Shown piece after piece: positions 16,137 through 22,969 of a stretch of DNA of 22,969 nucleotides; the first letter of the stretch is position 1; each line of letters starts with the position of its first letter. This DNA comes from CAYFUR01 sp964346275 (GTDB lineage Bacteria > Sumerlaeota > Sumerlaeia > SLMS01): contig CAYFUR010000058.1 in assembly GCA_964346275.1 (NCBI GenBank), positions 1 through 22,969 of the forward strand, in the 5' to 3' direction. Under the pieces are notes generated by a model, which saw nothing but the letters and a program-made list of their open reading frames with translations, searched no databases and was not told the DNA's origin. The position numbers and the translations under genes were made by a program.

Positions 16137-16171
16137 AAAACCCGCTGACGGCATTTGCCCCAGCGGGTTTT
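16137..16171. terminator. Bidirectional rho-independent terminator between msrB and rpsA
   Basis: A perfect 11-base inverted repeat (AAAACCCGCTG at 16137-16147 and CAGCGGGTTTT at 16161-16171) surrounds a 13-base loop. T-runs follow on both strands (TTTTCTTT on plus, five T on minus). It sits between the convergent msrB and rpsA genes and can end transcription from both sides. Confidence 0.88.
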
Positions 16172-16218
16172 CTTTAGGAAAGACACGGGTAAGACACCCG
16201 CCCTATTTTCCACGACAA

Positions 16219-17877
16219 TCAGTCACGGGTAGCTTCGTCGAGAATGTCCCCGAGACTGGTAAGCTCATCGCTTCCGATATTATCAAATGCAGCCGATTCA
16301 GCGGCGAGCTGGCTTTCATCATAGTTGGCCGCCTTGATGCTAAGGCCGATACGTCGCTCGTCCCGGTCAATTTTGATCACGCGCGCTTTGATTTCGTCTT
16401 CGGGGGAAAGAACATCTTTCACCTTCTCGACGCGATCCTCGCTGATCTGGCTGATGTGAACGAGCCCATCAATGCCTTCTTTCAGTTCCACAAAGGCACC
16501 ATAACTCGTAATCTTGTTCACCTTGCCGGTGACAAGGTCGCCGATCTTGAAGTGCGTATCGATCTCATCCCAGGGATCATTCGACAACTGCTTCATGCCG
16601 AGGCTGATGCGCTGGCCTTGGGAATCGACATCGAGAACGATGGCGTCGACCTCTTCGCCCTTCTTCACCATTTCCGAGGGATGGTTGATCTTGCGGGTCC
16701 AGGACATGTCGGACACGTGCACCATGCCGTCGATCCCCTCTTCCAGCTCCACAAAGGCGCCATAAGTGGTAAGGTTCCGGACCTTCCCGCGGACACGGGC
16801 CCCGATCGGGTAATTGTGACGGACCATATCCCACGGATTCGGCTCAAGCTGGCGAACGGAAAGGCTGATCTTTTGTTCGTCTTTCTGGATACCGAGAACC
16901 ACGGCCTCGATCTCGTCCCCGACCTTGAGAACTTCCCCGGGCTTGTTGATACGCTTGACCCACGACAATTCGGTAACGTGAACAAGGCCTTCGACGCCTT
17001 CCTCCAGTTCCACAAAGGCTCCGTAGGGCACCAGGTTGACAACCTTTCCGCGTACGCGGGCATTAACCGGATAGCGGCTTTCAATGCCCTCCCACGGGTT
17101 CTTTGTGGTCTGCTTAAGGCCAAGGGAAACGCGCTCGCGGTCGCGGTCCACTTCGATGATCATAACGTCGATTTCTTCGCCCACCTTGAGCATTTCACTC
17201 GGGTGGCTGATCCGGCCCCAGCTCATATCGGTGATATGCAGGAGTCCGTCGAGACCGTCGAGGTCGATAAAGGCTCCATAATCGGTGATATTTTTCACCG
17301 CGCCCCGACGGATATCGCCCGGCTTGATGTCCTCGAGGAGTTTCCGGCGTTTTTCGAGACGCTGTTCCTCAATCAATTCACGGCGGGAAATGACGATATT
17401 TTTCCGGTCCGTATTAATTTTCAGGACTTTAAAATCGTAAGTCTGGCCGAGGTATTGATCCAGGTTTTTCGGAGGCTGGATGTCGATCTGGGAAGCGGGG
17501 AGGAACGAATCCACGCCGATATTTACGACGAGGCCCCCCTTGACCTTGGTTTTGACGCGGCCGCTAAGGACGGAGCCCTCTTCGCATTGCGTCAGGATAT
17601 GTTCCCAGTTTTTCTTTTGCTGGGCTTTATCGTAGGAGACGACGGGGTTGCCGTCGCGATCTTCGAGCCGATCGAGAAAAACCTCGATCTCCTCCCCGAC
17701 CTGCAAATCGCCCAGATCGTTGAATTCATAGGCCGGGACCACGCCCTCGGCTTTGGCCCCGATGTCGAGAATGACTTCATTGTCACGGATTTCCGTGATC
17801 ACTCCCTTGATGATCGAACCTTCCTGAAGGTTCTCAAACTGGCTCTGCGCCAGTAGTTCTTCCATTACGGATGACAT
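16219..17877 (-). CDS. rpsA: 30S ribosomal protein S1
   Basis: S1 binds mRNA upstream of the start codon and helps 30S subunits unfold and load messages, especially those with weak Shine-Dalgarno sequences. The 552 residues hold six S1 (OB-fold) domains at about 20-85, 100-170, 185-258, 272-345, 360-432 and 446-515. The last four carry the strong signature YGAFVELEEG...GLVHVSELSW, ending in IDRDERRIGLSIKA. Domains 1 and 2 are divergent, as expected for the ribosome-binding part. The ATG at 17877 (MSSVMEELLAQ) has no Shine-Dalgarno, common for rpsA. A long plus-strand frame opposite it is a coding shadow. Confidence 0.97.
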   Translation of the reverse strand: MSSVMEELLAQSQFENLQEGSIIKGVITEIRDNEVILDIGAKAEGVVPAYEFNDLGDLQVGEEIEVFLDRLEDRDGNPVVSYDKAQQKKNWEHILTQCEEGSVLSGRVKTKVKGGLVVNIGVDSFLPASQIDIQPPKNLDQYLGQTYDFKVLKINTDRKNIVISRRELIEEQRLEKRRKLLEDIKPGDIRRGAVKNITDYGAFIDLDGLDGLLHITDMSWGRISHPSEMLKVGEEIDVMIIEVDRDRERVSLGLKQTTKNPWEGIESRYPVNARVRGKVVNLVPYGAFVELEEGVEGLVHVTELSWVKRINKPGEVLKVGDEIEAVVLGIQKDEQKISLSVRQLEPNPWDMVRHNYPIGARVRGKVRNLTTYGAFVELEEGIDGMVHVSDMSWTRKINHPSEMVKKGEEVDAIVLDVDSQGQRISLGMKQLSNDPWDEIDTHFKIGDLVTGKVNKITSYGAFVELKEGIDGLVHISQISEDRVEKVKDVLSPEDEIKARVIKIDRDERRIGLSIKAANYDESQLAAESAAFDNIGSDELTSLGDILDEATRD

Positions 17878-18055
17878 GATTGTGGATGGTACTTCTTGTA
17901 TAATCGGCCTTCTCTTCCAGAAGGCGGGTTAGTGGTTGACTTGTTAGCCCACCGCCCGAAGTGACGGGTGGGCAAAATAGCCCTATAACTTCTTAAGGCT
18001 GCCGCATCCTGACAAGCGTTTTCCTCGGCAAAGAAAGAATTGGATTGGACGGCGT
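17878..18055 (-). promoter_or_regulatory. Structured rpsA leader/intergenic region
   Basis: This 178-base gap before rpsA contains three short inverted repeats. One, at 17907-17925 (7-base arms GCCTTCT/AGAAGGC, 5-base loop), lies 30 bases upstream of the start codon. A second at 17947-17973 pairs GCCCA with TGGGC and CCCG with CGGG around a 6-base loop. A third, GGGC-TATTTT-GCCC at 17970-17983, shares an arm with the second, so the two are mutually exclusive. No T-run follows any of them, so none looks like a terminator. A TTATAG box lies near 17984-17990, without a well-spaced -35. S1 autoregulation through its leader is known in proteobacteria; whether it applies here is a guess. Confidence 0.35.
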
Positions 18056-19693
18056 TTAATCACCGGGAGCAGCCTCTTCCCGACGGAGGGTAATATCGGC
18101 GGCGTTGTTAGCGGACTGCTTATCCTCGGAACCTTGGGCCGGGCGCACCTTGGCCTCGACGGAGAAGGCGTTCCCGGCCTCAAGGTGGGCTTCGGGCACG
18201 GGAATCTGCACACTGTCGACCACGCCGGGTTCCATTCCGGAAAACTCGTAGAAGTAATCGGCTCCGTTGACAGTCAGCTCGAGACGGGCTCCCGGAAGAA
18301 AATCGGTCCCGCGGTTCTGCACGGTGGCGTAAAGGGGAAAGCTGGCCCCATCACTTTCCTCGACGGCGGGATACAGGTCTGCCACGGCCAGATCTGGAAA
18401 TCCGGAGGTACCAACCCGCTCGAGACGCCCGGCATCGAGGACACCCGCCCCGTACCGGGAATCCTCCCCCGGAGCTCCCCTCTCGTTCGCCTGTTTCTTC
18501 AACATGGACCGGACCTCATCCGGCGTGCGGACACGTCCGGTCTGCAGGAGGCGCCCGGCCATTCCGGCGACAATGGCGGACGCGGCGGAGGTACCGTCAA
18601 AGAAAACAAATTCCTCCTCGCCCCAGAGAGCGTGTAATTTGTAGCCCGGAGCGGCGAGATCCACTCCCTCCCCGAAATTGGAGAAACCCGCGCGGGTGCC
18701 TTCCGCGTCGACCGCCGTTACCCCAAGGACGTTCGCGAAGGCTGCCGGATAGGTGACCCGCCCGAGGCCGTCGTTCCCGCTTGCGGCGACAAGAGTGACC
18801 CCGCGGGACTCTGCATAGTCCACGGCACGGCGCAGTACCTCGCTGTTACTGTAACCGCCGAGACTCATGTTAATCACGTCCGCCCCAGCATCTACGGCGG
18901 CGAGAATGCCTTCGGCAAGCTGGAAGGTATTGCCCTGCCCGTTCCCGTCGAGGACGCGCACGGCGAGGACGTCACTGGAAGGCGCGATTCCGGGCGCGAA
19001 GGGTTCCCCGCTCGCAATCAAGCCCGCCACGGCGGTCCCATGGCCTGTAAACTCTCCGGTACCAGCCTCCTCCCCGAGCACATCCAGGAAACGAACCCGG
19101 TCGCCTTTGAGGACTTCGTGTCCCTGCCATCCGGTGTCGAGCACGGCAATCGAAATCCCCTCGCCCCACGCGCGCTGGTCGCTCGGGTCCTGTATACCGA
19201 GAAAGGACAAAACGTCCGCGCCGAAGGGAGAGAGATCCTCTTCCGTCAGGAAATCCGAACCCGGCACGGCCGGAACCGTGATCCGATAATTGTAGTCGAG
19301 CTTTTCCGCTTCCCCGAGCAGCGGTCGCAAACGGGCAAGGGAACCTTGCACACGCACGGCCCGGAGGCCGTCAATTCTCCCGAGGACGGTCACTCCCTCC
19401 CCATCCGCTTTCTTGATAAAGCGTTCCATGGCTTCCTCGGAGGCGAAAACGACACTCGCTTCGCCCGGAATGGCCTCATCCGTCCACACGGGCAGGGGAA
19501 CCGGGTCGGAAAGCTTTTTCTTCTCCGGCGGGGGAACAGGCAAAGGCCCCTTCTCTTCCCGCGGCGGAGATGTTTCCTCGGCCACAATTGGGGCGGCGGC
19601 GGGTTCGTCCGGCTGATTCAGCCACCACAGGAAACCGGCCAGCACGGCCAGAAGTACTAAGACCAGCCCACTCTTCCGAAAGACTAAACGCAC
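18056..19693 (-). CDS. Membrane-anchored S8 (subtilisin-like) serine protease
   Basis: The 545-residue protein has an uncleaved-looking N-terminal membrane segment (about residues 8-26, GLVLVLLAVLAGFLWWL), a Pro/Glu-rich linker (28-70), a short prodomain-like region (about 75-145) and a subtilisin domain. The catalytic residues are Asp186 (AVLDTGW), His218 (TGHGTAVAGL) and Ser369 (DGTSAASAIVAG), with the oxyanion Asn307 in ASGND. The last 110 residues form a beta-rich CARDB-like domain (LYATVQNRGTDFLPG). It probably acts in the periplasm or at the cell surface. The start is a GTG. The substrate is unknown. It lies 74 bases after the permease stop and has its own predicted promoter. Confidence 0.92.
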   Translation of the reverse strand: MRLVFRKSGLVLVLLAVLAGFLWWLNQPDEPAAAPIVAEETSPPREEKGPLPVPPPEKKKLSDPVPLPVWTDEAIPGEASVVFASEEAMERFIKKADGEGVTVLGRIDGLRAVRVQGSLARLRPLLGEAEKLDYNYRITVPAVPGSDFLTEEDLSPFGADVLSFLGIQDPSDQRAWGEGISIAVLDTGWQGHEVLKGDRVRFLDVLGEEAGTGEFTGHGTAVAGLIASGEPFAPGIAPSSDVLAVRVLDGNGQGNTFQLAEGILAAVDAGADVINMSLGGYSNSEVLRRAVDYAESRGVTLVAASGNDGLGRVTYPAAFANVLGVTAVDAEGTRAGFSNFGEGVDLAAPGYKLHALWGEEEFVFFDGTSAASAIVAGMAGRLLQTGRVRTPDEVRSMLKKQANERGAPGEDSRYGAGVLDAGRLERVGTSGFPDLAVADLYPAVEESDGASFPLYATVQNRGTDFLPGARLELTVNGADYFYEFSGMEPGVVDSVQIPVPEAHLEAGNAFSVEAKVRPAQGSEDKQSANNAADITLRREEAAPGD

Positions 19694-19699
19694 AAGCGC

Positions 19700-19729
19700 A
19701 GCTTACCCTGCCATCTGGCAACGGGTCAA
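19700..19729 (-). promoter_or_regulatory. Predicted promoter of the S8 protease, likely leaderless
   Basis: On the minus strand TTGACC (19729-19724) and TAAGCT (19705-19700) are 18 bases apart. The expected transcription start falls on or next to the GTG initiation codon at 19693, and no Shine-Dalgarno exists, so the message may be leaderless. The -35 is strong; the -10 matches three of six bases. Confidence 0.38.
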
Positions 19730-19767
19730 CCCCGGTACGCAGGCACTTGAGCGCGGGCAATGGAAAC

Positions 19768-21459
19768 TCAGACTCGGAAAATTGCTCCGAGCTTTTTCCC
19801 CAGCAGGCCGCTGGCGGCAAGGATCGTCACGGCGAGAAAGCCCATCGCCCAGACGCCAAGGGCACTGGCGATAAAGCGGCCATCCCCGAGGAACTGCATC
19901 AATTCGTAGATGGCCTTCGTGATGGGATAAAACTGCGACTTCTGGGCGAGAACCAGGGAGTCCGATACTTCCAGCATAGATTGCGAGAACGCAAGAAGGC
20001 CTCCGGCGAGAAGATTGGCGAGAATGAGCGGAAGGGTGATGCGCAGGACCGTCTTCGCCGGTGAAGCGCCGAGATTCTGGGCCGCCTCTTCGTACGCGAC
20101 ACTTGTCGTCTGTAATCCTGCCACGGCGGCCCGGACAACAAACGGCAGCTTGCGTACGGCATAGGCGATGATCAGCAGATAAATTGGATTCTCGACCGCA
20201 TTGAGAAAGGAGAAAACCTTCCCTTCCTGGCTCATAGCAAGGTAGCCGAAGGCCATGACAAGGCCGGGAACGGCAAGTGGCAACATCGCCCCGGCGTCGA
20301 GAAGATTCCGTCCGGGGAGGCGGGTACGCACCACGATGTAGGCGATGAGAACGCCGAGAATGATGTTCAGCCCTGTCGCCATGGAAGCGTAAAAGAGGCT
20401 GTTCCGAATGGAGGGGACCGTGAGATTGTGGCCCAGCGCGAGATCGAAATTCCGCAGGGTCCAGGTCTGCGGAAGAAGGCTGTCGTACCAATCTCCCGCA
20501 AAGGAAATGAGAACCACTCCGAGATGCGGAAGCAACGCAATGAAGGTGATCCCCGCGAAAAGAAGGAAACAAAAGGCCTGCCCCACCGGACCGGGGGTCT
20601 TCTCACCGCCTCCGTGGCTCGCCTTCGCCAACATGGAAAAAGTGTTCCGCCCGAAAAGTCCCTTGCCCAGCGCGTAAAAAAGCACGCTGAAAAAGAGCAT
20701 CACGGAAACGAGGGCATAAGGGAAGGGATTCCCTCCGATATCTTTGATTCCAAAAAAGATCTGCACCGAGGTGATCCGGGAATAATCAAAGATGAGCGGA
20801 ACGCCGAGTTCAGTGAAAGCCCAGATAAAAACAATGGTACATCCCGCAAACAAACCCGGTCGCATCAAGGGCAGAGTAATACGGAAAAAGCGCTTGAAGC
20901 CGCGGCAGCCGAGGTTTTCCGCCGCTTCCTCCATGGCTGGGTCGATATTGGCCAGCGAGGCAACCGCGTTCAAATAAAGAATTGGATACAGACTGAGGGC
21001 GCTGACCAGCACCACCCCCCAGAACTGGCCCTTGCCGATCCAGTCCACGTTTTCCCCAGGGCCGAGAATTCCCACCATATCAAGAAAGGCATTAAAGGCT
21101 CCGAACTGCCCGAAGATCTGCTTGACGCCAATAGCCCCGACAAAAGGCGGCAGCATGATGGGCAACAGCACCAGTCCAGTGAAAATCTTCTTGAGGGGAA
21201 ACTGGTAACGGTCCGCAACAAGGGCGAGGGGAACTGCGATCAGGAGAGCGAAGAGTGTGGAAAAAATGGCAATGCCGAAAGCATTGCGCAAACCTTCAAG
21301 GTAGATCGGGTTGCGGAAGACCTCGAATACGTAGGCGAGCGTAAACCCCTCCGCGTCGACAAACCCTCCTTGGATCACCTGCCAGATCGGCCATGCGAAA
21401 AAGGCTCCGAAAAAAGCGAGAAGCAGGCCGTAGACGAGGATGGCAGTGGTCCGGGACAT
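19768..21459 (-). CDS. Fused two-domain ABC transporter permease, iron(III)-type
   Basis: This inner-membrane permease has 563 residues and about twelve hydrophobic segments in two homologous halves. Each half has an EAA loop that docks the ATPase: EEAAENLGCRGFKRFFRITL (about 177-196) and EEAAQNLGASPAKTVLRITL (about 457-476). The fused FbpB/AfuB/SfuB layout usually imports ferric iron, though related members carry other small ligands such as thiamine or phosphonates. No ATPase or periplasmic binding protein gene is in this window, so the partner genes lie elsewhere. The ATG at 21459 follows the FmdB-like gene stop by 3 bases, so the two are in one operon. Confidence 0.9.
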   Translation of the reverse strand: MSRTTAILVYGLLLAFFGAFFAWPIWQVIQGGFVDAEGFTLAYVFEVFRNPIYLEGLRNAFGIAIFSTLFALLIAVPLALVADRYQFPLKKIFTGLVLLPIMLPPFVGAIGVKQIFGQFGAFNAFLDMVGILGPGENVDWIGKGQFWGVVLVSALSLYPILYLNAVASLANIDPAMEEAAENLGCRGFKRFFRITLPLMRPGLFAGCTIVFIWAFTELGVPLIFDYSRITSVQIFFGIKDIGGNPFPYALVSVMLFFSVLFYALGKGLFGRNTFSMLAKASHGGGEKTPGPVGQAFCFLLFAGITFIALLPHLGVVLISFAGDWYDSLLPQTWTLRNFDLALGHNLTVPSIRNSLFYASMATGLNIILGVLIAYIVVRTRLPGRNLLDAGAMLPLAVPGLVMAFGYLAMSQEGKVFSFLNAVENPIYLLIIAYAVRKLPFVVRAAVAGLQTTSVAYEEAAQNLGASPAKTVLRITLPLILANLLAGGLLAFSQSMLEVSDSLVLAQKSQFYPITKAIYELMQFLGDGRFIASALGVWAMGFLAVTILAASGLLGKKLGAIFRV

Positions 21460-21462
21460 TCC

Positions 21463-22035
21463 TCAGGCCGGTATGTAGTCGGAAAACTCATACAATTGCG
21501 GGTCGCGCGCAGGCTCGCGTTGACGGCGCAGCAGGGCGCGAAGGCGGGAAGATCCGAACTCCGGCCCAGGCCCGCTTTCCCCACCGTCTTCGTCACTGCC
21601 GCCTTCACCGAGGTCATCCAGCTCGGACAGATCGCCAAATTCCTCCTCCAGTTTATCGGGATCCTCCCCGCCCTCGAGACGCCGCATCATTTCCTCCATG
21701 GGTTCGGGCATTTTTTCGCCGGTCATATCGGCCATGCGCCGCATCAGCTGGCCCATACGGCGGGGATCGGGATTGTCCTCGTCCATGGAGGCCATCTCCT
21801 TTTCCATTTCCGCCATGGCTGCTTCCATGCGCGGGTCATCCTCCATTCCACCCTCTCCGCTTCCCTCGTTTTCCTCCTTGGCGCGCCCGGTAACGGCAAA
21901 ACCGGACATCACGCGCTCCATGCGGTGGGCTTCTCCGTCCGGACAAAAGGGGAGCCGGTCCGCGGCATCGGTCGACCGGACAAGAAAGGCGTAGATTTTG
22001 TGCGTGTCGGGAGAATAATACTCGTAGATAGGCAT
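21463..22035 (-). CDS. Degenerate FmdB-like protein with Met-rich acidic region
   Basis: The 190-residue protein begins MPIYEYYSPDTHKIYAFLV and continues LPFCPDGEAHRMERVMSGFAV, which follows the FmdB-type putative zinc ribbon. However, the first CxxC is replaced (SPDTHK) and only one Cys remains, so the usual zinc site is lost. Residues about 60-150 are acidic and unusually Met-rich (for example MEAAMAEMEKEMASMDED and RRMGQLMRRMADMTG). The C-terminus is Arg-rich, then ends YEFSDYIPA. There is no signal peptide. GAGGAG lies 5 bases before the ATG, one of the few good Shine-Dalgarno sites in the window. It is cotranscribed with the iron-type permease. The function is unknown. Confidence 0.85.
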   Translation of the reverse strand: MPIYEYYSPDTHKIYAFLVRSTDAADRLPFCPDGEAHRMERVMSGFAVTGRAKEENEGSGEGGMEDDPRMEAAMAEMEKEMASMDEDNPDPRRMGQLMRRMADMTGEKMPEPMEEMMRRLEGGEDPDKLEEEFGDLSELDDLGEGGSDEDGGESGPGPEFGSSRLRALLRRQREPARDPQLYEFSDYIPA

Positions 22036-22040
22036 GGCGT

Positions 22041-22046
22041 CTCCTC
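22041..22046 (-). promoter_or_regulatory. Strong ribosome binding site of the FmdB-like gene
   Basis: GAGGAG lies 5 bases upstream of the ATG at 22035 on the minus strand and fixes that start. Most genes in this window lack such a site, so this gene is probably translated efficiently. Confidence 0.7.
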
Positions 22047-22111
22047 GGGTTGTTTTGGCTATCTAAATGGACCGGGACCGGCAACCGTCAACGCTCATTC
22101 CGGCGCTTTTC

Positions 22112-22969
22112 TCAAAAGCCGGCCCCGGCGCTTTCGAAGAGCCGTATCATCGGGAGGAGAAAAGCGAGAAAAAGGCCCCCAAGGGCCATTGTAAGAAAAG
22201 CGAGGAAGGCGGGCTCAAGCTGTCGCAAGAGGGCCTCCGTGCGCCACTGGCGACGCAGCTCAGCATCGGCGGCAATCCGTTCCATGAATTCTTCGAGGCG
22301 ACCGCTCTCCTGACCGGCGCGAAGCAGCTCCTTGTTTTCGTCCGCGATCAGGGGAAAGATCTCAAGGCTGGCACCAAACCCCTCGCCCATAAGGAGGCGG
22401 CGACGCCATTCCGCGAGAGCTTTTTTTTCGTAGAGGCCCGGAAATCCTTCCGCGCAAAAATCAAGGGCGGCGGGCAAAGGGACCCCGCCCCGCAGCAGGA
22501 CGGCCAGCTGGCGCAGCAGGCGCGCCTCCCGCGTCCATTTGCGCAGGCCGCTTCCCCATGGCAGCAGGCCGAAGCACCATTCCCGACCACGGGCTATGGC
22601 AAGAGACCGGCGGGACATGCGGCTCGCGGTGAACAACGTTAGCGCCGTAAGCGCGGCAAGGAAAAAGCAGGCCAGCAGGCCACCGCCGTACAATCGACCA
22701 ATATGCTCGCTAAGCCAGGGCAACTCACCTCCCGGCAAAAGGGAGCGCAGGACATCCCGCAGGCGCGGAATGACCACCGTCACGAGCAGCAGGAGAACCC
22801 CTGCTCCGACTACGAGAAGGAGTAGCGGATAACTGAGGTGCGCACGGAGCCGGCGCACAACTTCCTCCCGCCGCTGCAGCTCGAGGCCTACCGCCTCCAT
22901 GGCCTCGGCGAGCGTTCCCGTCCGCTCGCCGTTCGCAAGCCGCAGCGACAATTCCGGCGGCAGCGCCCA
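22112..22969 (-). CDS. GspF/PilC-family inner-membrane protein, partial
   Basis: The frame runs open to the right window edge, so the N-terminus (roughly the first 120 residues of a usual 400) is missing. The 285 visible residues contain the end of the first T2SF repeat (LANGERTGTLAEAMEAVG), two membrane segments (SYPLLLLVVGAGVLLLLVTVV and GGLLACFFLAALTALTLF), the second repeat (RLLRQLAVLLRGGVPLPAAL, then LLRAGQESGRLEEFMERIA) and a last membrane segment before LPMIRLFESAG. Such proteins are the polytopic platform of type II secretion or type IV pili, which recruits the assembly ATPase. Which of the two applies needs the genes beyond the window. Confidence 0.9.
   Translation of the reverse strand, partial: WALPPELSLRLANGERTGTLAEAMEAVGLELQRREEVVRRLRAHLSYPLLLLVVGAGVLLLLVTVVIPRLRDVLRSLLPGGELPWLSEHIGRLYGGGLLACFFLAALTALTLFTASRMSRRSLAIARGREWCFGLLPWGSGLRKWTREARLLRQLAVLLRGGVPLPAALDFCAEGFPGLYEKKALAEWRRRLLMGEGFGASLEIFPLIADENKELLRAGQESGRLEEFMERIAADAELRRQWRTEALLRQLEPAFLAFLTMALGGLFLAFLLPMIRLFESAGAGF

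Noticed and set aside
16456..17856. Long plus-strand open frame (466 codons) opposite rpsA
   Set aside because: It is the antisense shadow of a strongly conserved six-domain S1 gene. Its translation shows only mirrored repeats of the S1 motifs and no own family signature.
20428..22194. Long plus-strand open frame (588 codons) opposite the permease and FmdB-like genes
   Set aside because: It spans two real genes and their junction, and its translation is low-complexity and charged with no recognisable domain. It is a GC-driven shadow.
1..22969. CRISPR arrays, tRNA/rRNA genes, insertion sequences or prophage genes
   Set aside because: I looked for regular spaced repeats, tRNA-like cloverleaf arms with the T-loop GTTCGA, transposase motifs and phage genes, and saw none.

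Overview
The window looks like a piece of a GC-rich Gram-negative chromosome. The Gram-negative evidence is a secreted protein ending in the aromatic residue typical of outer-membrane barrels, an ExbB/TolQ-type channel, and a type II secretion/type IV pilus F-type protein. I would guess Verrucomicrobiota (Opitutae-like) from the gene mix, weak Shine-Dalgarno signals and several GTG starts. That is an inference; no rRNA or other decisive marker is present. The content is mostly housekeeping. I see no phage, integrase, IS element, CRISPR array, tRNA or rRNA.

Left part (1-5033). On the minus strand a putative outer-membrane protein (1889-3109) lies upstream of fabA (1309-1827) and fabB (83-1303), the pair that makes unsaturated fatty acids anaerobically. 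Beyond fabB, at the window edge, are two tandem REP-like units. Divergent from this block on the plus strand is an SLC13-type permease with two RCK_C domains (3207-5033).

Middle (5071-9849, plus). An Fpg/Nei-type DNA glycosylase is followed by a tight three-gene set: a large exported TPR-like protein, a small exported protein of unknown function, and an ExbB/TolQ-like channel protein with no ExbD partner next to it. A membrane-anchored TPR protein (9856-10542, minus) converges on this set.

Nucleotide/folate block (10684-16105). The genes purD, a 97-residue charged coiled-coil protein, thyA and folA form a compact plus-strand operon, with two ATGA start/stop overlaps from the coiled-coil gene onward. 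folA meets a minus-strand metallo-beta-lactamase-fold gene tail to tail, and that gene is preceded by an unannotated 56-codon small ORF. Divergently, folE2 (GTP cyclohydrolase IB) and msrB form a plus-strand pair, closed by a clear bidirectional terminator. purD, thyA, folA and folE2 all serve or use the folate one-carbon pool.

Right part (16219-22969, minus). rpsA (ribosomal protein S1, six S1 domains) has a structured leader. Upstream of it are a membrane-anchored subtilisin-like protease with a predicted leaderless promoter, a fused two-domain iron-type ABC permease without its ATPase or binding protein, a degenerate FmdB-like Met-rich protein, and a GspF/PilC-family protein cut by the window end. 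The items most worth a second look are the ExbB operon without ExbD, the small ORF at 14367-14537, the FmdB-like protein, and the REP-like repeats.
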